Source: Amyelois transitella (taxonomy: Eukaryota; Arthropoda; Insecta; Lepidoptera; Pyralidae). From it: a stretch of DNA of 64,000 nucleotides. Under the pieces are notes generated by a model, which saw only the letters and a list, made by a program, of their open reading frames with translations, searched no databases and was not told the origin of the DNA. The position numbers were made by a program, and so were the translations under genes. Where the stretch lies: NCBI RefSeq assembly GCF_032362555.1, contig NC_083525.1, positions 5,317,501 through 5,381,500 of the forward strand. Direction: 5' to 3'. Below, in pieces: positions 19,611 to 31,766 of this stretch; position 1 is the first letter of the stretch; each line of letters starts with the position of its first letter.

Positions 19611-19776
19611 CGTGATGTCGAAAGAGATCTTTTTGGTACTTACCCGTGATACATAAGCCAGCTCTGTATAACGATTATTCCTTTATTATTATTAGTCAAC
19701 TCTTACAACAAAAGGGTGGAGTTTAAATCTTAGGTAGTCTTACTAAAAAGAGAATCAATCTTTTTAATCTAGCGAG

Positions 19777-20014
19777 AACAACAATTTAATATTTTTTTAT
19801 GAAGGTAGCTACAATGTCAATAACAAAATCATGTCATATTTATGGAACGAATGACTTTTATTATTATAAGTCTATCATCAACTAGATAATACCTTAACAA
19901 CAATTTAATATTTTTTTATGAAGGTAGCTACAATGTCAAAAACAAAATCATGTCATATTTATGGAACGAATGACTTTTATTATTATAAGTCTATCATCAA
20001 CTAGATAATACGTT
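19777..20014. repeat. 119-bp tandem direct duplication
   Basis: Unit 1 (19777-19895) and unit 2 (19896-20014) both start AACAACAATTTAATATTTTT and differ at only about three sites. No coding content. Recent local duplication. Confidence 0.9.
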
Positions 20015-20312
20015 AATCAATTCTTAAAAACTATAGTTAATTATAACAGAAGAAATGGGTTCAACAAAATCAAAAAATAAAAGAAATGTCTCCCGTGAAA
20101 GGTACGGTATCGATTAAATTGTGTTCATTTTTAATTGCTACATGAATGTCAGTTAACCATACAAAGATTTTGTCACACTAGGTAGGTATACCAGTTTAGT
20201 ATTTGTTAATTAAGGTTATGTAATTTAAATGAAAACTTGTAATATTAAATTAAAAATACTTCCGACATGAATTTTAAGCGCCCTTTAAAAAGTAAAAAAC
20301 AAATGAAACTTT

Positions 20313-20520
20313 CGCGTCCTTGATTTATATCGAGAGATGCCATATTTATTATTCAACAGCAGCTGAACTTGGCCTTTTAGTTTTTTCGAGACAGTTGCCT
20401 CTGTTTTCTCCGTAAGGGATAAAGACGTGATTATATGAATGTATGTATATACCTATACGTTTTTGATTTTTTTGTCAAAAATAATAAATATGGCATCTCT
20501 CGATATAAATCAAGGACGCG
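20313..20520. repeat. 41-bp perfect inverted repeat around a SINE tail
   Basis: Arms 20313-20353 and 20480-20520 are exact reverse complements (CGCGTCCTTGATTTATATCG ...). The 126-bp spacer is mostly a SINE 3' fragment (20366-20455). Confidence 0.9.
20366..20455 (+). repeat. (TATG)n-tailed SINE, 3' fragment
   Basis: TTCGAGACAGTTGCCTCTG, then TAAGGGATAAAGACGTGATT and GAATGTATGTATA. Lies inside the 41-bp inverted repeat. Confidence 0.75.
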
Positions 20521-20644
20521 TAAAATTATTTCCTTTCTTTGGAGCAAACCATTTTCGATACTCATAAACTTGCTCATTGCACAGACAGTCCCAAAAAAAT
20601 TAAAAAGCCACCGCACCGTCAGCTGTACTGTATGGTTAAGTAGG

Positions 20645-20765
20645 TTGCCAGCTCATCGCCAAAAATAATCCCAAGTTTTTTAGCCTATTCCTTAGTCGAA
20701 TCTTATGCCATCCGTGGGATAGATGTGGAGTGGTACCATTCTAACCTACTGAGAACCACACGGTA
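20645..20765 (-). repeat. (TATG)n-tailed SINE, 5' fragment
   Basis: Minus copy of the SINE head: GCTCATCGCC, CTTAGTCGAATCTTATGCC, GTGGAGTGGTACCATTCT, GAGAACCACACGG. Confidence 0.75.
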
Positions 20766-21438
20766 TATAAATTAAGAAATGAGATTGCAGGGGTTAATAA
20801 TTTTCTTTATCTTCCTTTTTTAAATTGAATAAATTTAATATAAAATCAAGGTTATCAGCTCCTACTCGGAGGTAGTCTCATAAGTCGGATTGTTCTAACA
20901 CTATTAATATTAGTCAAACTCATTGCAGCAAGTGCTGCGGCTACAACAATTTTTTGGGGTTTCGAAAGTACAGGTACTATACGACCGCCTACGTCGACAT
21001 ATATATTATAACGACTTGTCTAGTTAGACTCTCATGACAGTTGTAATATCGCTTGCTGAAAACGAATGGGGTAAAAGTGTTCTTACATAATCTCGTGCTT
21101 TTTTACACTTCTGATTTTTTTTTATTTTAGCAGTTGGTAACACAGTGCGTCTAAAGTCGGGTAATTCCAATTTTCCACTACTCGAGTCGTTTATGGACAG
21201 ACACGTATATATAAAATCGCACTGCATTATGCACCTACAGTGTTTCTATTCTGCGTGACGGAGTTTTGGCGATCTAAAGAAATATTTAAGGCTCATTATA
21301 TACCTAGTTATCGGTTCTTATCTTGGTACACTTTTTTATCTACCTATCCTTTGTTCTGTGCTGACGGTCGATCAAGTGGTTAAGTGAAATTGTTTCGTGG
21401 TGATATTTGGTCTTTTTGCGAAAATTTAATTGTTCGTC
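20766..21438 (+). promoter_or_regulatory. Upstream region of the SIAH-like gene
   Basis: AT-rich 5' flank of about 670 bp without recognisable repeat. The transcription start is probably in the last 200 bp; the ATG context is GTCATGGG. Nothing more specific is visible. Confidence 0.35.
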
Positions 21439-24400
21439 ATGGGCACGGAACAATCTAAACCTTCAGAGAGATATCCGCAGCATGTACCTCATTACAGAGA
21501 ACGTCAACCAAGGTAGGTACCTAAGTGCTTTTGCTTTCCATATTTTTAACTGCTCTCTGCCATCTTGGATTGTTATACCCACCTATTACCTACCTTTCAC
21601 CGTTTGCACGTGAATTATATAAATTTACATAGAAGACAAATCACACAGATTGCTAATCCCATAATTAAGGTACATACATATATATATATCACGTCTTTAT
21701 TCCCTTACGGGGTTGACAAATCCAACAGTCTCGAAAAGACTGGAAGGCCATGTTTACCGTTTCAGTAAAAAATACATACATATGTAGTTACATATATGAT
21801 ATATATGACTGTTGAAGTTGTGATTATATCATTGAGATAGTATCTCTCGTAACACAAGTCTCGAACTTATTTATTCACATCATATCACAACATATCTTGT
21901 TTTAGTTTTAGTTAGTTTTTTAGTCATGAGGTAGACATACCAACAGTCTAAGAATGACACCAAGCATTTGTCTGATATCATGAGTTCTTCAATAATTTCT
22001 CTAAAACTTGTGATGGTTAAATAAAAATTAGGCATCTACCTACCTACTTAACTCTTTAATACTTTCTTACACAGTTACTTAACTCTATTTTTAATTCTTT
22101 TCAAGAAAATGTTCTTTGTTTCAGGAGTCAGTTCTCTGAAACAGATGTAGCTGAGTTACTGGAACGCCAGAAGCAACATTTTGACCAGAAAATTAAGCAA
22201 CTACAAAAGGAACAAAAAAGTCCACCAGCTACTACTACCCAACAGTATGTAGAATTTCAGATATTAATGATAATGTTCTATTTTAACCCCTAATTTTTAT
22301 TAATTAAGGCATTATCCACCTAGTCATCCATCATACCTGCGGAGTAGCATGTCACGCATGCGCAGGTTTTATTGCGCAGACAAAGCTGCGGGTAAGAGCT
22401 GGTTTATATATTATGATACCCGTGTGTAGGCAGGGTGGGTTGCCAGTATTATGAATGTGAAAGTTTGTAAGGACACTGCGCCCTGTAACAAACACACACA
22501 CACCATACTTTATAAGGGTAAAAATTGGACTATTGTCTGTCTCCAGGCTGTATCTAAAAATCTGTTTTGGCTAGAAAGCTGAAATTTATGCAAAAATAAT
22601 AATATTAAGGGAATAATACAAAAAACCTGTTTTATTTATTTTAGTTGTAATTTTTTTTAATAATACATTTCAAAATAAATAAAAGGGAGGCCCATACAAC
22701 AAAAGTAATTTTAAGCAATTTTTAAGTTGATTTTAATAAACAGATAGAAATGTGAATATAGCAAATAAATATTATGATGGCAGGAGTAGAAATAACAAAC
22801 TTGATGATGGTAGGGAACCCTTCAACCCTTCGTGAGCTATCTATTAGCAAAAAGAACATAAATACCTAGTACTTTTTAGTTGATGATGATAGACGTGTGA
22901 TAGGCAGATGCGGTGAAGGATTTTATTTTAATAATAAGAAGATTTATTTTGATACTTACTTACATACTTTATATGGTTTATAACATGCAATATGTAGTGG
23001 CATTTTTTTAAAGATCTCCATTTGAGTATGGTGCTGGGAGCAGCAACACTGCTGGCCCATCATCGAGTTCCCACCAGTCCACCTACAGTCCGCGAGGCGT
23101 AACACCCGTTCAAATAAGCCCTCCAACTACGTGAGTTGAATATAACACGCAATGTGGCTACAAATACAGAAGGTTTTATGATTATCGGAAGGTGTATCTA
23201 TTAACTTAAGTATGGCGCAAGAAAATACTTACTTCAAATCACACACCATAGTTTAATGATGTTACATACATAAGGTTAAGGTTTCCGGCACTTTTGAAAA
23301 GAGCCACTCCATACCTTCCCCATGGATGTCGTAAAGAGATAGGCCTATAAACTTGGCATTCCTCTTGTGGGCGATGGGCTAGCAATCTGTCACTATTTAA
23401 AACACAATTCTATCATGAATCCATACAGCTGTATGTGGTCTTTCAATCTTTTCGAGACTGTTGGCTCTGACTACCTCACAACTCACAAGGCATATAGACG
23501 TGACTATATGTACGTCTATATACCTATACCATATGAAGTAGGCAGAGCCAATAGTACAAAAAAATCTGGCCGGCGTCCATAGAATTTTTTTCAACTTTCG
23601 TGCCGAGCACTTAAGGTAGGTACTCGTTTTAATTTCAGTTCAGAGAGACTTAGGACTCCTTACAACTACACTCACACGCAGCTGAAGCAAGCAACGGGGC
23701 TTCAGGCCACCACCTTGTACCCGAATTTGCAAACCGCTCAGGCGCAGAGCAATGTGGCCCAATCTACTTCGGATTTTGTCTTTGTCAGTAATACCGGAAA
23801 TGTACAAAGGTAATTTGCTTCCCTAAACATTATTGATTGTAGAAGAATTAAGTTCTGGTCTGGTAAATCTGACGTTGAAACGCAACTAACTGATGAGTGT
23901 GACATGATGTTGATTTCATCTATACTAATATTATAAAGCTGAAGAGTTTGTTTGTTTGTTTGAACGCGCTAATCTCAGGAACTACGGGTTCGAATTGAAA
24001 AATTCTTTTTGTGTTGAATAGACCATTTATCGAGGAAGGCTATAGGCTATAAAACATCACGCTGCAACTATAAGGAGCGAAGAAATAATGGAAAATGGGA
24101 AAAAAAAACGGGGAAAATTATTCATCCTGGAAGGTTTCAATGAAGCCCAAAATAACTATTCCACGCGGACGAAGTCGCGGGCACAGCTAGTCTATACTAA
24201 TATTTTAAAGCCGAAGAGTTAGTTTGTTTGTTTGAACGTGCTAATCTCAGGAACTACATACTTATGGTCACGTCTATATCCCTTGCGGAGTAGACAGAGC
24301 TAACAGTCTTGAAAAGACTGAATGGCCACGTTCAGCTATTTGGCTTAATGATAGAATTGAGATTCGAATAGTGATAGGTTGCTAGCCCATCGCCTAAATA

Positions 24401-27036
24401 AGGATCCCAAGTTTGTAAGCCTATCCCTTAGTCGCCTTTTACGACATCCATGGGAAAGAGATGGAGTGGTCCTATTCTTTTTTGTACTGGTGCCGGGAAC
24501 CACACGGCACAGTAGTAGTAAGTAGTATTTATTTAATCTTACAGGTGTGTGCCATCGGCTCCTCCTGCACCTAGGGTGCGCTCGACTTCAAGGTAACTAA
24601 ACGTTCGGAAATACCCTAACTGAATGCTGCTATTCTAGATTCATGTTGCTAGCTAGATAGGGTATTCCCTTCATAATATTCTACAATTTAAAAACTTAAA
24701 TAATTGAAATCTATAAACAAGTCCTGGCAGTGTCGCCACATAGTGATAGAATAAACTTAATGTGACGAGGCGCATCCGAGTTACTCTTTTTACTTATTAC
24801 TTCACATTCTCTCTCTCTTTCTTAATATTTACGTGTTCCCGGTTCCCTTTTTGAACGATACCAGCCACTGCCTGCCTACCTCAACTACACATTTATTATT
24901 CTTAGCTGGGCAGTCTTCACTTCAAAGATCGAGAACTTTTAACTGATAAGCAAAGATTTATCAGCGTGTTACCAACATCGATCCGCCTTCGGAATTTGTT
25001 GCATTACTTATTTGTTGATATGGCAGTTGTACTAGCGGTATGCTATACCCATGCTTCTGAGCCGTTTGAGCCTATTTTTATTTTAAATTAAACGTCATCA
25101 TTCACATTTATAAAAACCCTCAAAAACTATTGGTCTCTACAAAAAGAAATTAAAACTAAACATGTAAATAAATGTCTTAAAAATAAATTATTTTTCTAGT
25201 AGGTATTAAGATCAAGTAAAGTACAGAGTTGACGAGATCGCTCAGCTGAATGAATTCGTTGAACTCTGAATCTTACGCGTCGCTTTTCCGCCGGCGGGAG
25301 TGATATGACGTATTTAGGATCGTAGATTTTGATACTTTTATTTTTTTTTGTATTTTCTGAAATATGAACCGATATTTTTCTTTTAACTTTTTTAAATATC
25401 CTTTAGATGAGTACCTACACTTAACAGTTAAATTTATGCAGTTGAATTAAAAGTCACCCTGTATACAGTTCTGTATGACTGTTATAACTAGGAGTCTGTA
25501 TCTACGCAACTAATTTGGTTGTTCATATTTAGGCCTCCCTCCCGAGAGCCAAACTCCAAAAGGGACAGCGACAACGAGATGAAATGTCCTACTTGCAAGA
25601 AAATGTATGGACTGACCATATTCCAGTGCGCAAAAGGGCACAGCTCTTGCCATGACTGCAAGCGATACCGATCCTGTGGGTTGTGCCATCAGCCAATCAC
25701 TGATATGCGAAATATCACCCTGGAGGCGCTTATTGCTGAGGTAAGTAGGATACGCATCAAGTTTTTAACCCTTGCGGGGTAAACAGCGGCATTAATAACA
25801 AAACTGAAAGCTACGTCTAGCTGGAAGACTAGGTAAATGATGTAGTAATTGACATTCGGAGATCAGTCCCTACGTCGCCAGAGATAACAAAAAACAATAC
25901 TTCCCTTAATCGTTGAACTATAATTTTTTTTATTTAATTTAAACATACCTTTTTGAGTTATAAAATTGTAACCGACCGATGTCGGTATTTAAATTTAAAA
26001 GATATTGCTAAAAAATCTATATGTGGTGTAACTACCTATGTATACTTATATCTACATCTGAACATTTATTTGACCTTTTATGATGATCTTTCACGATATT
26101 TATTATTTTAGATGAAAGTTAAATGTCCAAACGAAGAAGAGGGTTGCAATCTATTCATGAAGATGGCGGATATCGAGAACCACGCTAAAGAATGCCCATT
26201 CCGAGAGTTGCCCTGTCCACTAGCCCCTACTTTTGGATGTTTTTGGAAAGGTAAAACCACTGATAAAAGTATAAGTAATCTTTTATAGTTACACATTCGC
26301 GGAATAACAAACTTAGTACAAGTACAGTTAGAATAGCGCGCTATGATTGAAAGGAAAAATTATCTGAGCAGTTGAGTGCTCAGATAATTTCGCGCCATAC
26401 AAAAATTTGAATTCTGGGCAGGTAACTAATAAAAGTGGTAATATTGTACGTACGTACGAGGAGCGCTTTTGTTTTGTAAGGTGTGACATGGCAACATCTC
26501 TGTCACTGTAGCTAAAATGTATGAAACAAAAGCTTTCTACAACTCTTTTTTTTTTCTACCTTCCAGGAAAACTATCTCAAGTCGCGCCTCATTTCGACCA
26601 CGTTCATCCTATGAATCGCCAAGCAGCCGTTGATACCGAAATGACCTTACCCAACCCCCAAAACAACTGCCACATCGCCCAATTGGTAATCATCGGTAAC
26701 TTTAACTTCGTCTTTCATCTGATTGTCTCCCAAGAAAAGAAAAATATGTACTTAGTTGTTCAGCTAATTGGAACAAATATTAGCGCTTCAAAATGGATTT
26801 ATGAAATTCACGTCTACCACAAGGGCCAACCACGCAGGAAGTACCAGTATTCTGATATTTGCTATCCCATTAATACCAGTATGAACGAAATAATGTCAGA
26901 AGCTAAATGTGCTGTACTTCCCTTGTCTTATGCCTCGACTTTTGTATGTGATAACAAGATAAATTACAAGTTCTACATTAAGAATGAAAAGCCTTTTGGA
27001 AGAAATAACAGAGGACGCGGCGGACACCGCAAGTGA
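21439..27036 (+). CDS. SIAH/Sina-like RING E3 ubiquitin ligase with long N-terminal extension
   Basis: Eight exons: 21439-21512, 22125-22244, 23014-23130, 23639-23809, 24545-24592, 25533-25740, 26112-26250, 26567-27036; 1347 nt, 448 residues, phases agreeing. Residues 1-10 (MGTEQSKPSE) fit an N-myristoylation signal (Gly2, Ser6, Lys7). Residues 25-190 are Gln/Ser/Pro-rich with a short coiled segment (ELLERQKQHFDQKIKQLQKE). RING: C195, C198, C209, H213, C216, C219, C225, C228. SIAH-type zinc fingers follow: C251, C258, H270, C274, then C281, C289, H301, H306. The last 150 residues form a Sina/TRAF-like substrate-binding domain ending in a Gly/Arg-rich tail. Such proteins attach ubiquitin to bound substrates. 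Sequence is divergent from SIAH1/2 and carries an unusual N-terminal half, so it is a paralogue, possibly membrane-tethered by the lipid (inferred). Confidence 0.9.
21513..22124 (+). other. Intron 1 of the SIAH-like gene
   Basis: AT-rich intron of 612 bp with a minus-oriented SINE piece (21670-21768). Nothing else is seen. Confidence 0.65.
21670..21768 (-). repeat. (TATG)n-tailed SINE, 3' fragment
   Basis: ATACATATATATATATCACG, TTACGGGGTTGACAAATCC, AACAGTCTCGAAAAGACTGG. Minus orientation. Confidence 0.8.
22245..23013 (+). other. Intron 2 of the SIAH-like gene
   Basis: A 769-bp intron with a short CA run near 22492-22504. No clear transposon copy is seen. Confidence 0.55.
23277..23515 (+). 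repeat. (TATG)n-tailed SINE, diverged
   Basis: TTTCCGGCAC, CCCATGGATGTCGTAAAG, GGGCGATGGGCTAGCAATCT, TTCGAGACTGTTGGCTCTGA, CATATAGACGTGACTATATG. Lies in intron 3 of the SIAH-like gene, followed by a short inverted SINE piece to about 23570. Confidence 0.8.
23919..24190 (+). mobile_element. Helitron-like non-autonomous element
   Basis: Starts TCTATACTAATATTATAAAG after an A and ends GCACAGCTAG before a T, the A|TC...CTAG|T pattern of Helitrons. A hairpin (CGCGGACGAAGTCGCG, one bulge, GAA loop) sits about 11 nt before the end. No coding capacity. Elements of this type are abundant in Lepidoptera. Confidence 0.75.
24191..24255 (+). mobile_element. Second, head-to-tail Helitron-like copy, truncated
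   Basis: Begins TCTATACTAATATTTTAAAG directly after the first copy's CTAG and is cut at CTCAGGAACTAC by the SINE at 24256. Tandem end-to-end copies are a known Helitron habit. Confidence 0.7.
24256..24510 (-). repeat. (TATG)n-tailed SINE, nearly full length
   Basis: Minus orientation, from the short tail (CATACTTATGGTCACG) through GCGGAGTAGACAGAGC and GGAAAGAGATGGAGTGGTCC to GGGAACCACACGGCAC. It is inserted in the second Helitron copy, in intron 4 of the SIAH-like gene, 34 bp before exon 5. Confidence 0.9.
24593..25532 (+). other. Intron 5 of the SIAH-like gene
   Basis: A 940-bp AT-rich intron with no repeat or exon that I recognise. Confidence 0.5.
25741..26111 (+). other. Intron 6 of the SIAH-like gene
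   Basis: A 371-bp intron; near 25768-25840 it holds a strongly decayed minus-oriented SINE piece (CCCTTGCGGGGTAAACAG). Confidence 0.5.
26357..26390. repeat. 14-bp inverted repeat hairpin
   Basis: AAATTATCTGAGCA, a 6-nt loop, then TGCTCAGATAATTT, in intron 7 of the SIAH-like gene. Confidence 0.7.
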
Positions 27037-27213
27037 ATTTAATGATATCATTGCCAATCTTATGGATCTATCACAGTACACTGCTTAGATCAAAGATAGG
27101 TAGTGATATTTATGCAAGAGCGTTTTTTTTTTCCTTAAATTTAGTATTTACCGTCAGTATTTCTTTTTCTTTATTTTCTATTATGTATTATGTTTCTTAG
27201 TTTTAGGACAATC

Positions 27214-27219
27214 AATAAA
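27214..27219 (+). promoter_or_regulatory. Candidate polyadenylation signal of the SIAH-like gene
   Basis: AATAAA about 180 nt after the stop codon, the first canonical hexamer in the 3' flank. Confidence 0.6.
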
Positions 27220-27770
27220 AGAAATGATAATTAAAAATATAATATACTGATTTTTAATTGTAATTAAATATTGCATTTCTGTCTTTTTATAATGTAACTG
27301 AATTTACTTTTAGTTAATAAGAATGTATGAGAAAAATAATGTAACCATAAATAATAATAATATGGAACTAAGTGAATTAATTATTGGGATATGAAAGAAG
27401 ACAGCCTTGTGTTAAATTACGTAGGACTAATCAGAAGCACGGCCTATTTAAATTTGTAAGTCTATAATGTTCTCAAAAAAACTCACTAAGTTGAAGATAA
27501 AACTAATTAATCGAATTAGTGAGAACAAACAGCAACTGATTCTGTTTAAGCATAGGATGGCGAATACCAGATTTCTTTACATTATGCGTAATGCTAGTGT
27601 GGCCAGGTCATTGGGTTTACCGCTGGCAACGTAATTAAATGGTAAATGGGAAGACCAAGCTCGTAAAAAAATTAAATTTTAGGTAGAATATAGGTGATAT
27701 AATGCTGCAATATTATTTGTATGATTTGAAAGTATGTAATTGGTAACAATTTGTAGCGGTCGATAGGTGA

Positions 27771-27896
27771 TTACATGAAGAGAGTTATGAATGTGGATGA
27801 AGCAAAGGAAGAATGCAGGGATCGTGGCAAGTGGAAAGAGATAGTCTCTGCCTACCCCTCCGGGAAAGAGGCGTGATTTTATGTATGTATGTATGT
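27771..27896 (+). mobile_element. 3' end of RTE-like LINE
   Basis: GAGAGTTATGAATGTGGATG, GGGATCGTGGCAAGTGGAAA, CTCTGCCTACCCCTCCGGG, GAGGCGTGATT, then TATGTATGTATGTATG. Close match to the 3' end of the 11058-12050 copy, severely 5'-truncated. Confidence 0.9.
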
Positions 27897-30741
27897 ATAT
27901 TATATATAATTAGTGTTGCATATTTCTATAACAATTATCATTTAAAATTTAAGATTTCTTGGGTGATTTGAAACTAACATGGTAACATTTTGTAAGCATA
28001 TTGAATTTATTGCCATAATTTTGGATTTGTCTTTATGAATTGTATTTGATTTTATTCAATAAAACATTTTGGAACATGTATACGTATTTATTTTTGTTAG
28101 TCGAGATGAGATACACAACAAAGACCATAAAAAGAATTTGAAATAATAAATGCTATAGAAGCAGTAAGTGCTGGTAAATTTGTCGTTGCAATAAGTGGTA
28201 ATGAAATTACCACAATAACTTTTTCACATTGCATCTCAATTCAATGTTTTGACTGTTTTTTTATGCATTAACAACTTCGTGCGTTGTTAGACGACAAAAA
28301 GTAATTACTTTCAATCCAAATTTTTCAAAAGATATTTTTTTAGATATATGACTAAGACCTTCTACTGTACTCGTTTCAAATGGAATCACGGGAGATCAAT
28401 AAAACTATACTGGTAGGTACATATTGATTCTTTATTTCATCGACAAAACTAGTGTGGTGACAGTGATTTTCACATATCCGGTACCTACATACTTAACCAG
28501 GATGCCCAGCTCAGCTCCTGACGATTTCTATTTTGATTGTCTATATTATGCAATTTACAAAACCATAAAACGTGCAAATTTATGAAACAGTCAAACCTAC
28601 CTACATCACCAAAGCATTTCCTTTTTGCTACTTTCTACAGAAAAGCAACAAAAACACCGCAAATACTTGAATATTTAGATTTTTATGACCAACCAATAAT
28701 ACAAATTTCAGTGTTTTCTACTGATAGAGAAGTTAATTACTTACTAAATATAAACTCACAAAAATTATGATATTAAGTACATTTTAGTGTGATTATTGTT
28801 CAATTGTATATAATTATCTATTTGCAGTGGGCTCTCATTTAATGGCAGTTATTTATTGTAGAATACGCATATAGGATGACTTCAGATACCTGCTTGACCG
28901 TTGCAGACAAACCTACAATATAGATACCACTTATATTTTATTTTTAACCAGAATCAAGCTAGGTACACTTCTAATAACTGTTACATAAACCTAACGCTAC
29001 TTGCGGGGCTAGTAATTAAGCATTAGAACAAAAACAAATGAAATATACATAAATAAATACAATGAACACATTCAATTTCGTACCCTTAAGAATTTAAATT
29101 TAATAGTACTTTGTCCTATTAGGACAAGATTGGACGGCTTAAAAGGTTCTACATTTTCTAATTATATAATACCTCTCTGGCGGGATACTCTTGCTTGCAC
29201 CAAAATATTGTTTAGCTGTGCTCATTATTAGAATTATGATAATATTTGGTACGTAAGTAAATTTCTTATTCTGTGAGTGGCACAAGCAGCCCTGTCCAGG
29301 TTTTAGTGACAAGACCTTTACAATTAAGTGACAAATATTAATTAAAATACTGACTTAAAATAATTTTGCAAGCAGACTCAATAAGCTAGTACATACTTGT
29401 TATATGTGTTTTTAGTTGTCCGTTTCGAACCGTCTTTCGTTATGTGGCGTCTGTGGCATTTATTCTCTTGCGACTGCGGCAATCTAACAAAGTTTATTTC
29501 AATATTTTGTTAAATGATTCATTTAAAATATTAGAAAACACAAAACAGTGTCTCAGGAGACACGCCTTTAGAGCATCACAATCACTAGAAACCAATAATT
29601 AACATTAAAAAAATATAATATAAGATTCCAATGTACATGTATTGAACATGCAGTGTAAATTTTTATTGAGAGTCCCTAATAAATATTGCTGACAAGTCTA
29701 GTTTAAAGTATAGAATTTATTATTATCATCTTCCATCACCCTGTATAGAAACTTGTTTCAAACATTTTTTCATGATGTATAAATAAATGAAACTTACAAT
29801 TAATTTAAACATTTAATCGAGTGACTAGTATTTAGATCAATGAAGCACCCACTTAGCCTAATCACATTAAAAAAGTGTCTCACACAAAAACATTTTAGTG
29901 AACAACAAACGTTAAGTGCTAAATAGTGCTAACGATAACTTAGTGTGAATAACAAATTCCCTGAAAAAATAATTTTCATAGTAAATAGGTACCTATATAA
30001 AATATTGGATAAAAAAATAACACCTCAAAAATATTTAAGACCGCACGCACACATAGGAATGACACGCGGCACATTGCTAGTAGTTCTGTCTGTTGAGTGG
30101 ATTAAGCTATTTTCTGTAGACATAATATTATTTAAACTTCAATAAACCATTGAAATCATGAAACCAATCCCCACCTCTCTGGACAAGATCCTGCGTAAGT
30201 CAAGAAACGTGACTGAACTGAAGCGACTCCCGTCTGACTCCACAACCTTGCACATATTGGATCATGGTGGCCTGAATTTGCAGGTTTATTCATGATTTCC
30301 CTCGCTTAACTAATGCATTTAATAAAATAAAAAAATAGACTTAGAGATACATAACTGATGAAGATTGCAGTGCCACGTGTTAGGGCAGATAACGGAATGG
30401 TACTTATGGAATGTAATTATCATAAAGAAAAAATATTGTGTAAAATTTTCTGACTGAATAGAATGTAAGCTTACATGGTCTTATTAAGTAGGTATGTTGG
30501 AATTTCTATAACATAAAACACGGCCTGTAACCCTGAACTAAGAAAAATGTAGCCTTTATTCATAATTTGTAAAATTTTCCTATAAATTTACAAATCTTGC
30601 TTGCTCCCTGGGGAGCTTGCTAGGGAGAAGTCCGCATATTTATTTTATTTTCATTGCTCATAATCATAATTGTTTTTAGGCGTACTTATGTCAAAGATTA
30701 TACGAAGCGATGATTATGGCCTTGAATTTCATGGAATTGAA

Positions 30742-30900
30742 AACATAGGTACATATAGTCGTCTACATCCTTTGCCTATCCCAGATCCAAGAGTCTAGAA
30801 AAACTAAAAGGCCACACTCAGCTGTTTGGCTTTATGATAGATTTGAGATTCAAATAGCGACAGGTTGCTAGCCATCGCCTAAATACCTACTTCTTTCAAT
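30742..30900 (-). repeat. (TATG)n-tailed SINE, diverged
   Basis: GTACATATAGTCGTCTACATC, CAGCTGTTTGGCTTTATGAT, GCGACAGGTTGCTAGCCATC. Minus orientation. Confidence 0.75.
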
Positions 30901-31766
30901 CAATCAAGGGATACAATATTGGGTTGAACTACAAAGTTAGCCCGAAAACCAACTTGAACTTGGGAACATAATGTATATCCGTCATTGAGGGCCCGCCCCT
31001 CACACCACCCGTGAGAATTATTACAAGTGAATCACGCACATACACCCGGTGACATTAGCGGCGGCCTTGTTCAGAATTATTGATTATGTACACGTAACTT
31101 TATGTCTAGTCCATTAATAGTCTAAACTAGGTTTTATTTCATAATTGAGGGAAAATACAAATCTTATTATATATTACGAAAATCTTTTCAATTAATTCAA
31201 AATTATTATTTTTTTGACGAATAGGGACTTAAATATTTTTACGAAAATGCGACTTTCGTTCTCTTTATTCTTTTGTTTCTTTGTTTTCTTTTCCCACTCA
31301 CAAATGTATTAAATATTCATGCTGTAAAAATCTTTATAAAGAAATAAATTAAGATTGGATAATTACAAAATCAAGATTCTTAAACAACTACTTAGAGTAA
31401 CTAAAATTAACAACTTATTGCCCCAGGGAATTTTTGAAAAGGAATTAACAATAGGAATGCTATGGATGATCACAATAATTTAGATATTAAAACCAAATAA
31501 CAGTTCAGAATCCAATTTCAAACCAGTGGAATGTATACAGTATAACAATAAACACCTGTTACAAATCATTTCACTAATAATATGATTCAAATCTTTAAAA
31601 ATTATTTTTGGAATAATGTGCTGATCTGATGCTGAATAAAAAGTAATAATAACAATGAGAAATAGCTTTAAATAGTTGATTCAGTATGATATTATTAGAT
31701 ACATCTCTTAAAAAAATATTATGTTAAAGGTGACAACATTACCTAAGTTAATAGAAAACTTGTAAA

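Larger units (their letters stand above)
27220..31766. other. Gene-poor intergenic region
   Basis: About 4.5 kb of AT-rich DNA between the SIAH-like gene and UNC119. It contains an RTE tail (27771-27896), a fragment of a tRNA-derived SINE body (about 30190-30300) and a diverged SINE (30742-30900). No open frame here is convincing. The UNC119 3' UTR should occupy part of the right end. Confidence 0.6.

Noticed and set aside
28380-28530. Sequence that looked like the boundary of an LTR element
   Set aside because: Only a vague resemblance to an LTR end and leader; no second LTR or coding region was seen, so no element is called.
28537-28770. 77-codon open frame on the plus strand
   Set aside because: No homology recognised and AT-rich intergenic context.
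30159-30293. Short frame MKPIPTSLDKILRKSRNVTE... that looked like a first coding exon
   Set aside because: Its right part (GCCTGAATTTGCAGGTTT, GATTTCCCTCG) matches the body of the tRNA-derived SINE at 49890-50226, and the would-be donor is poor.
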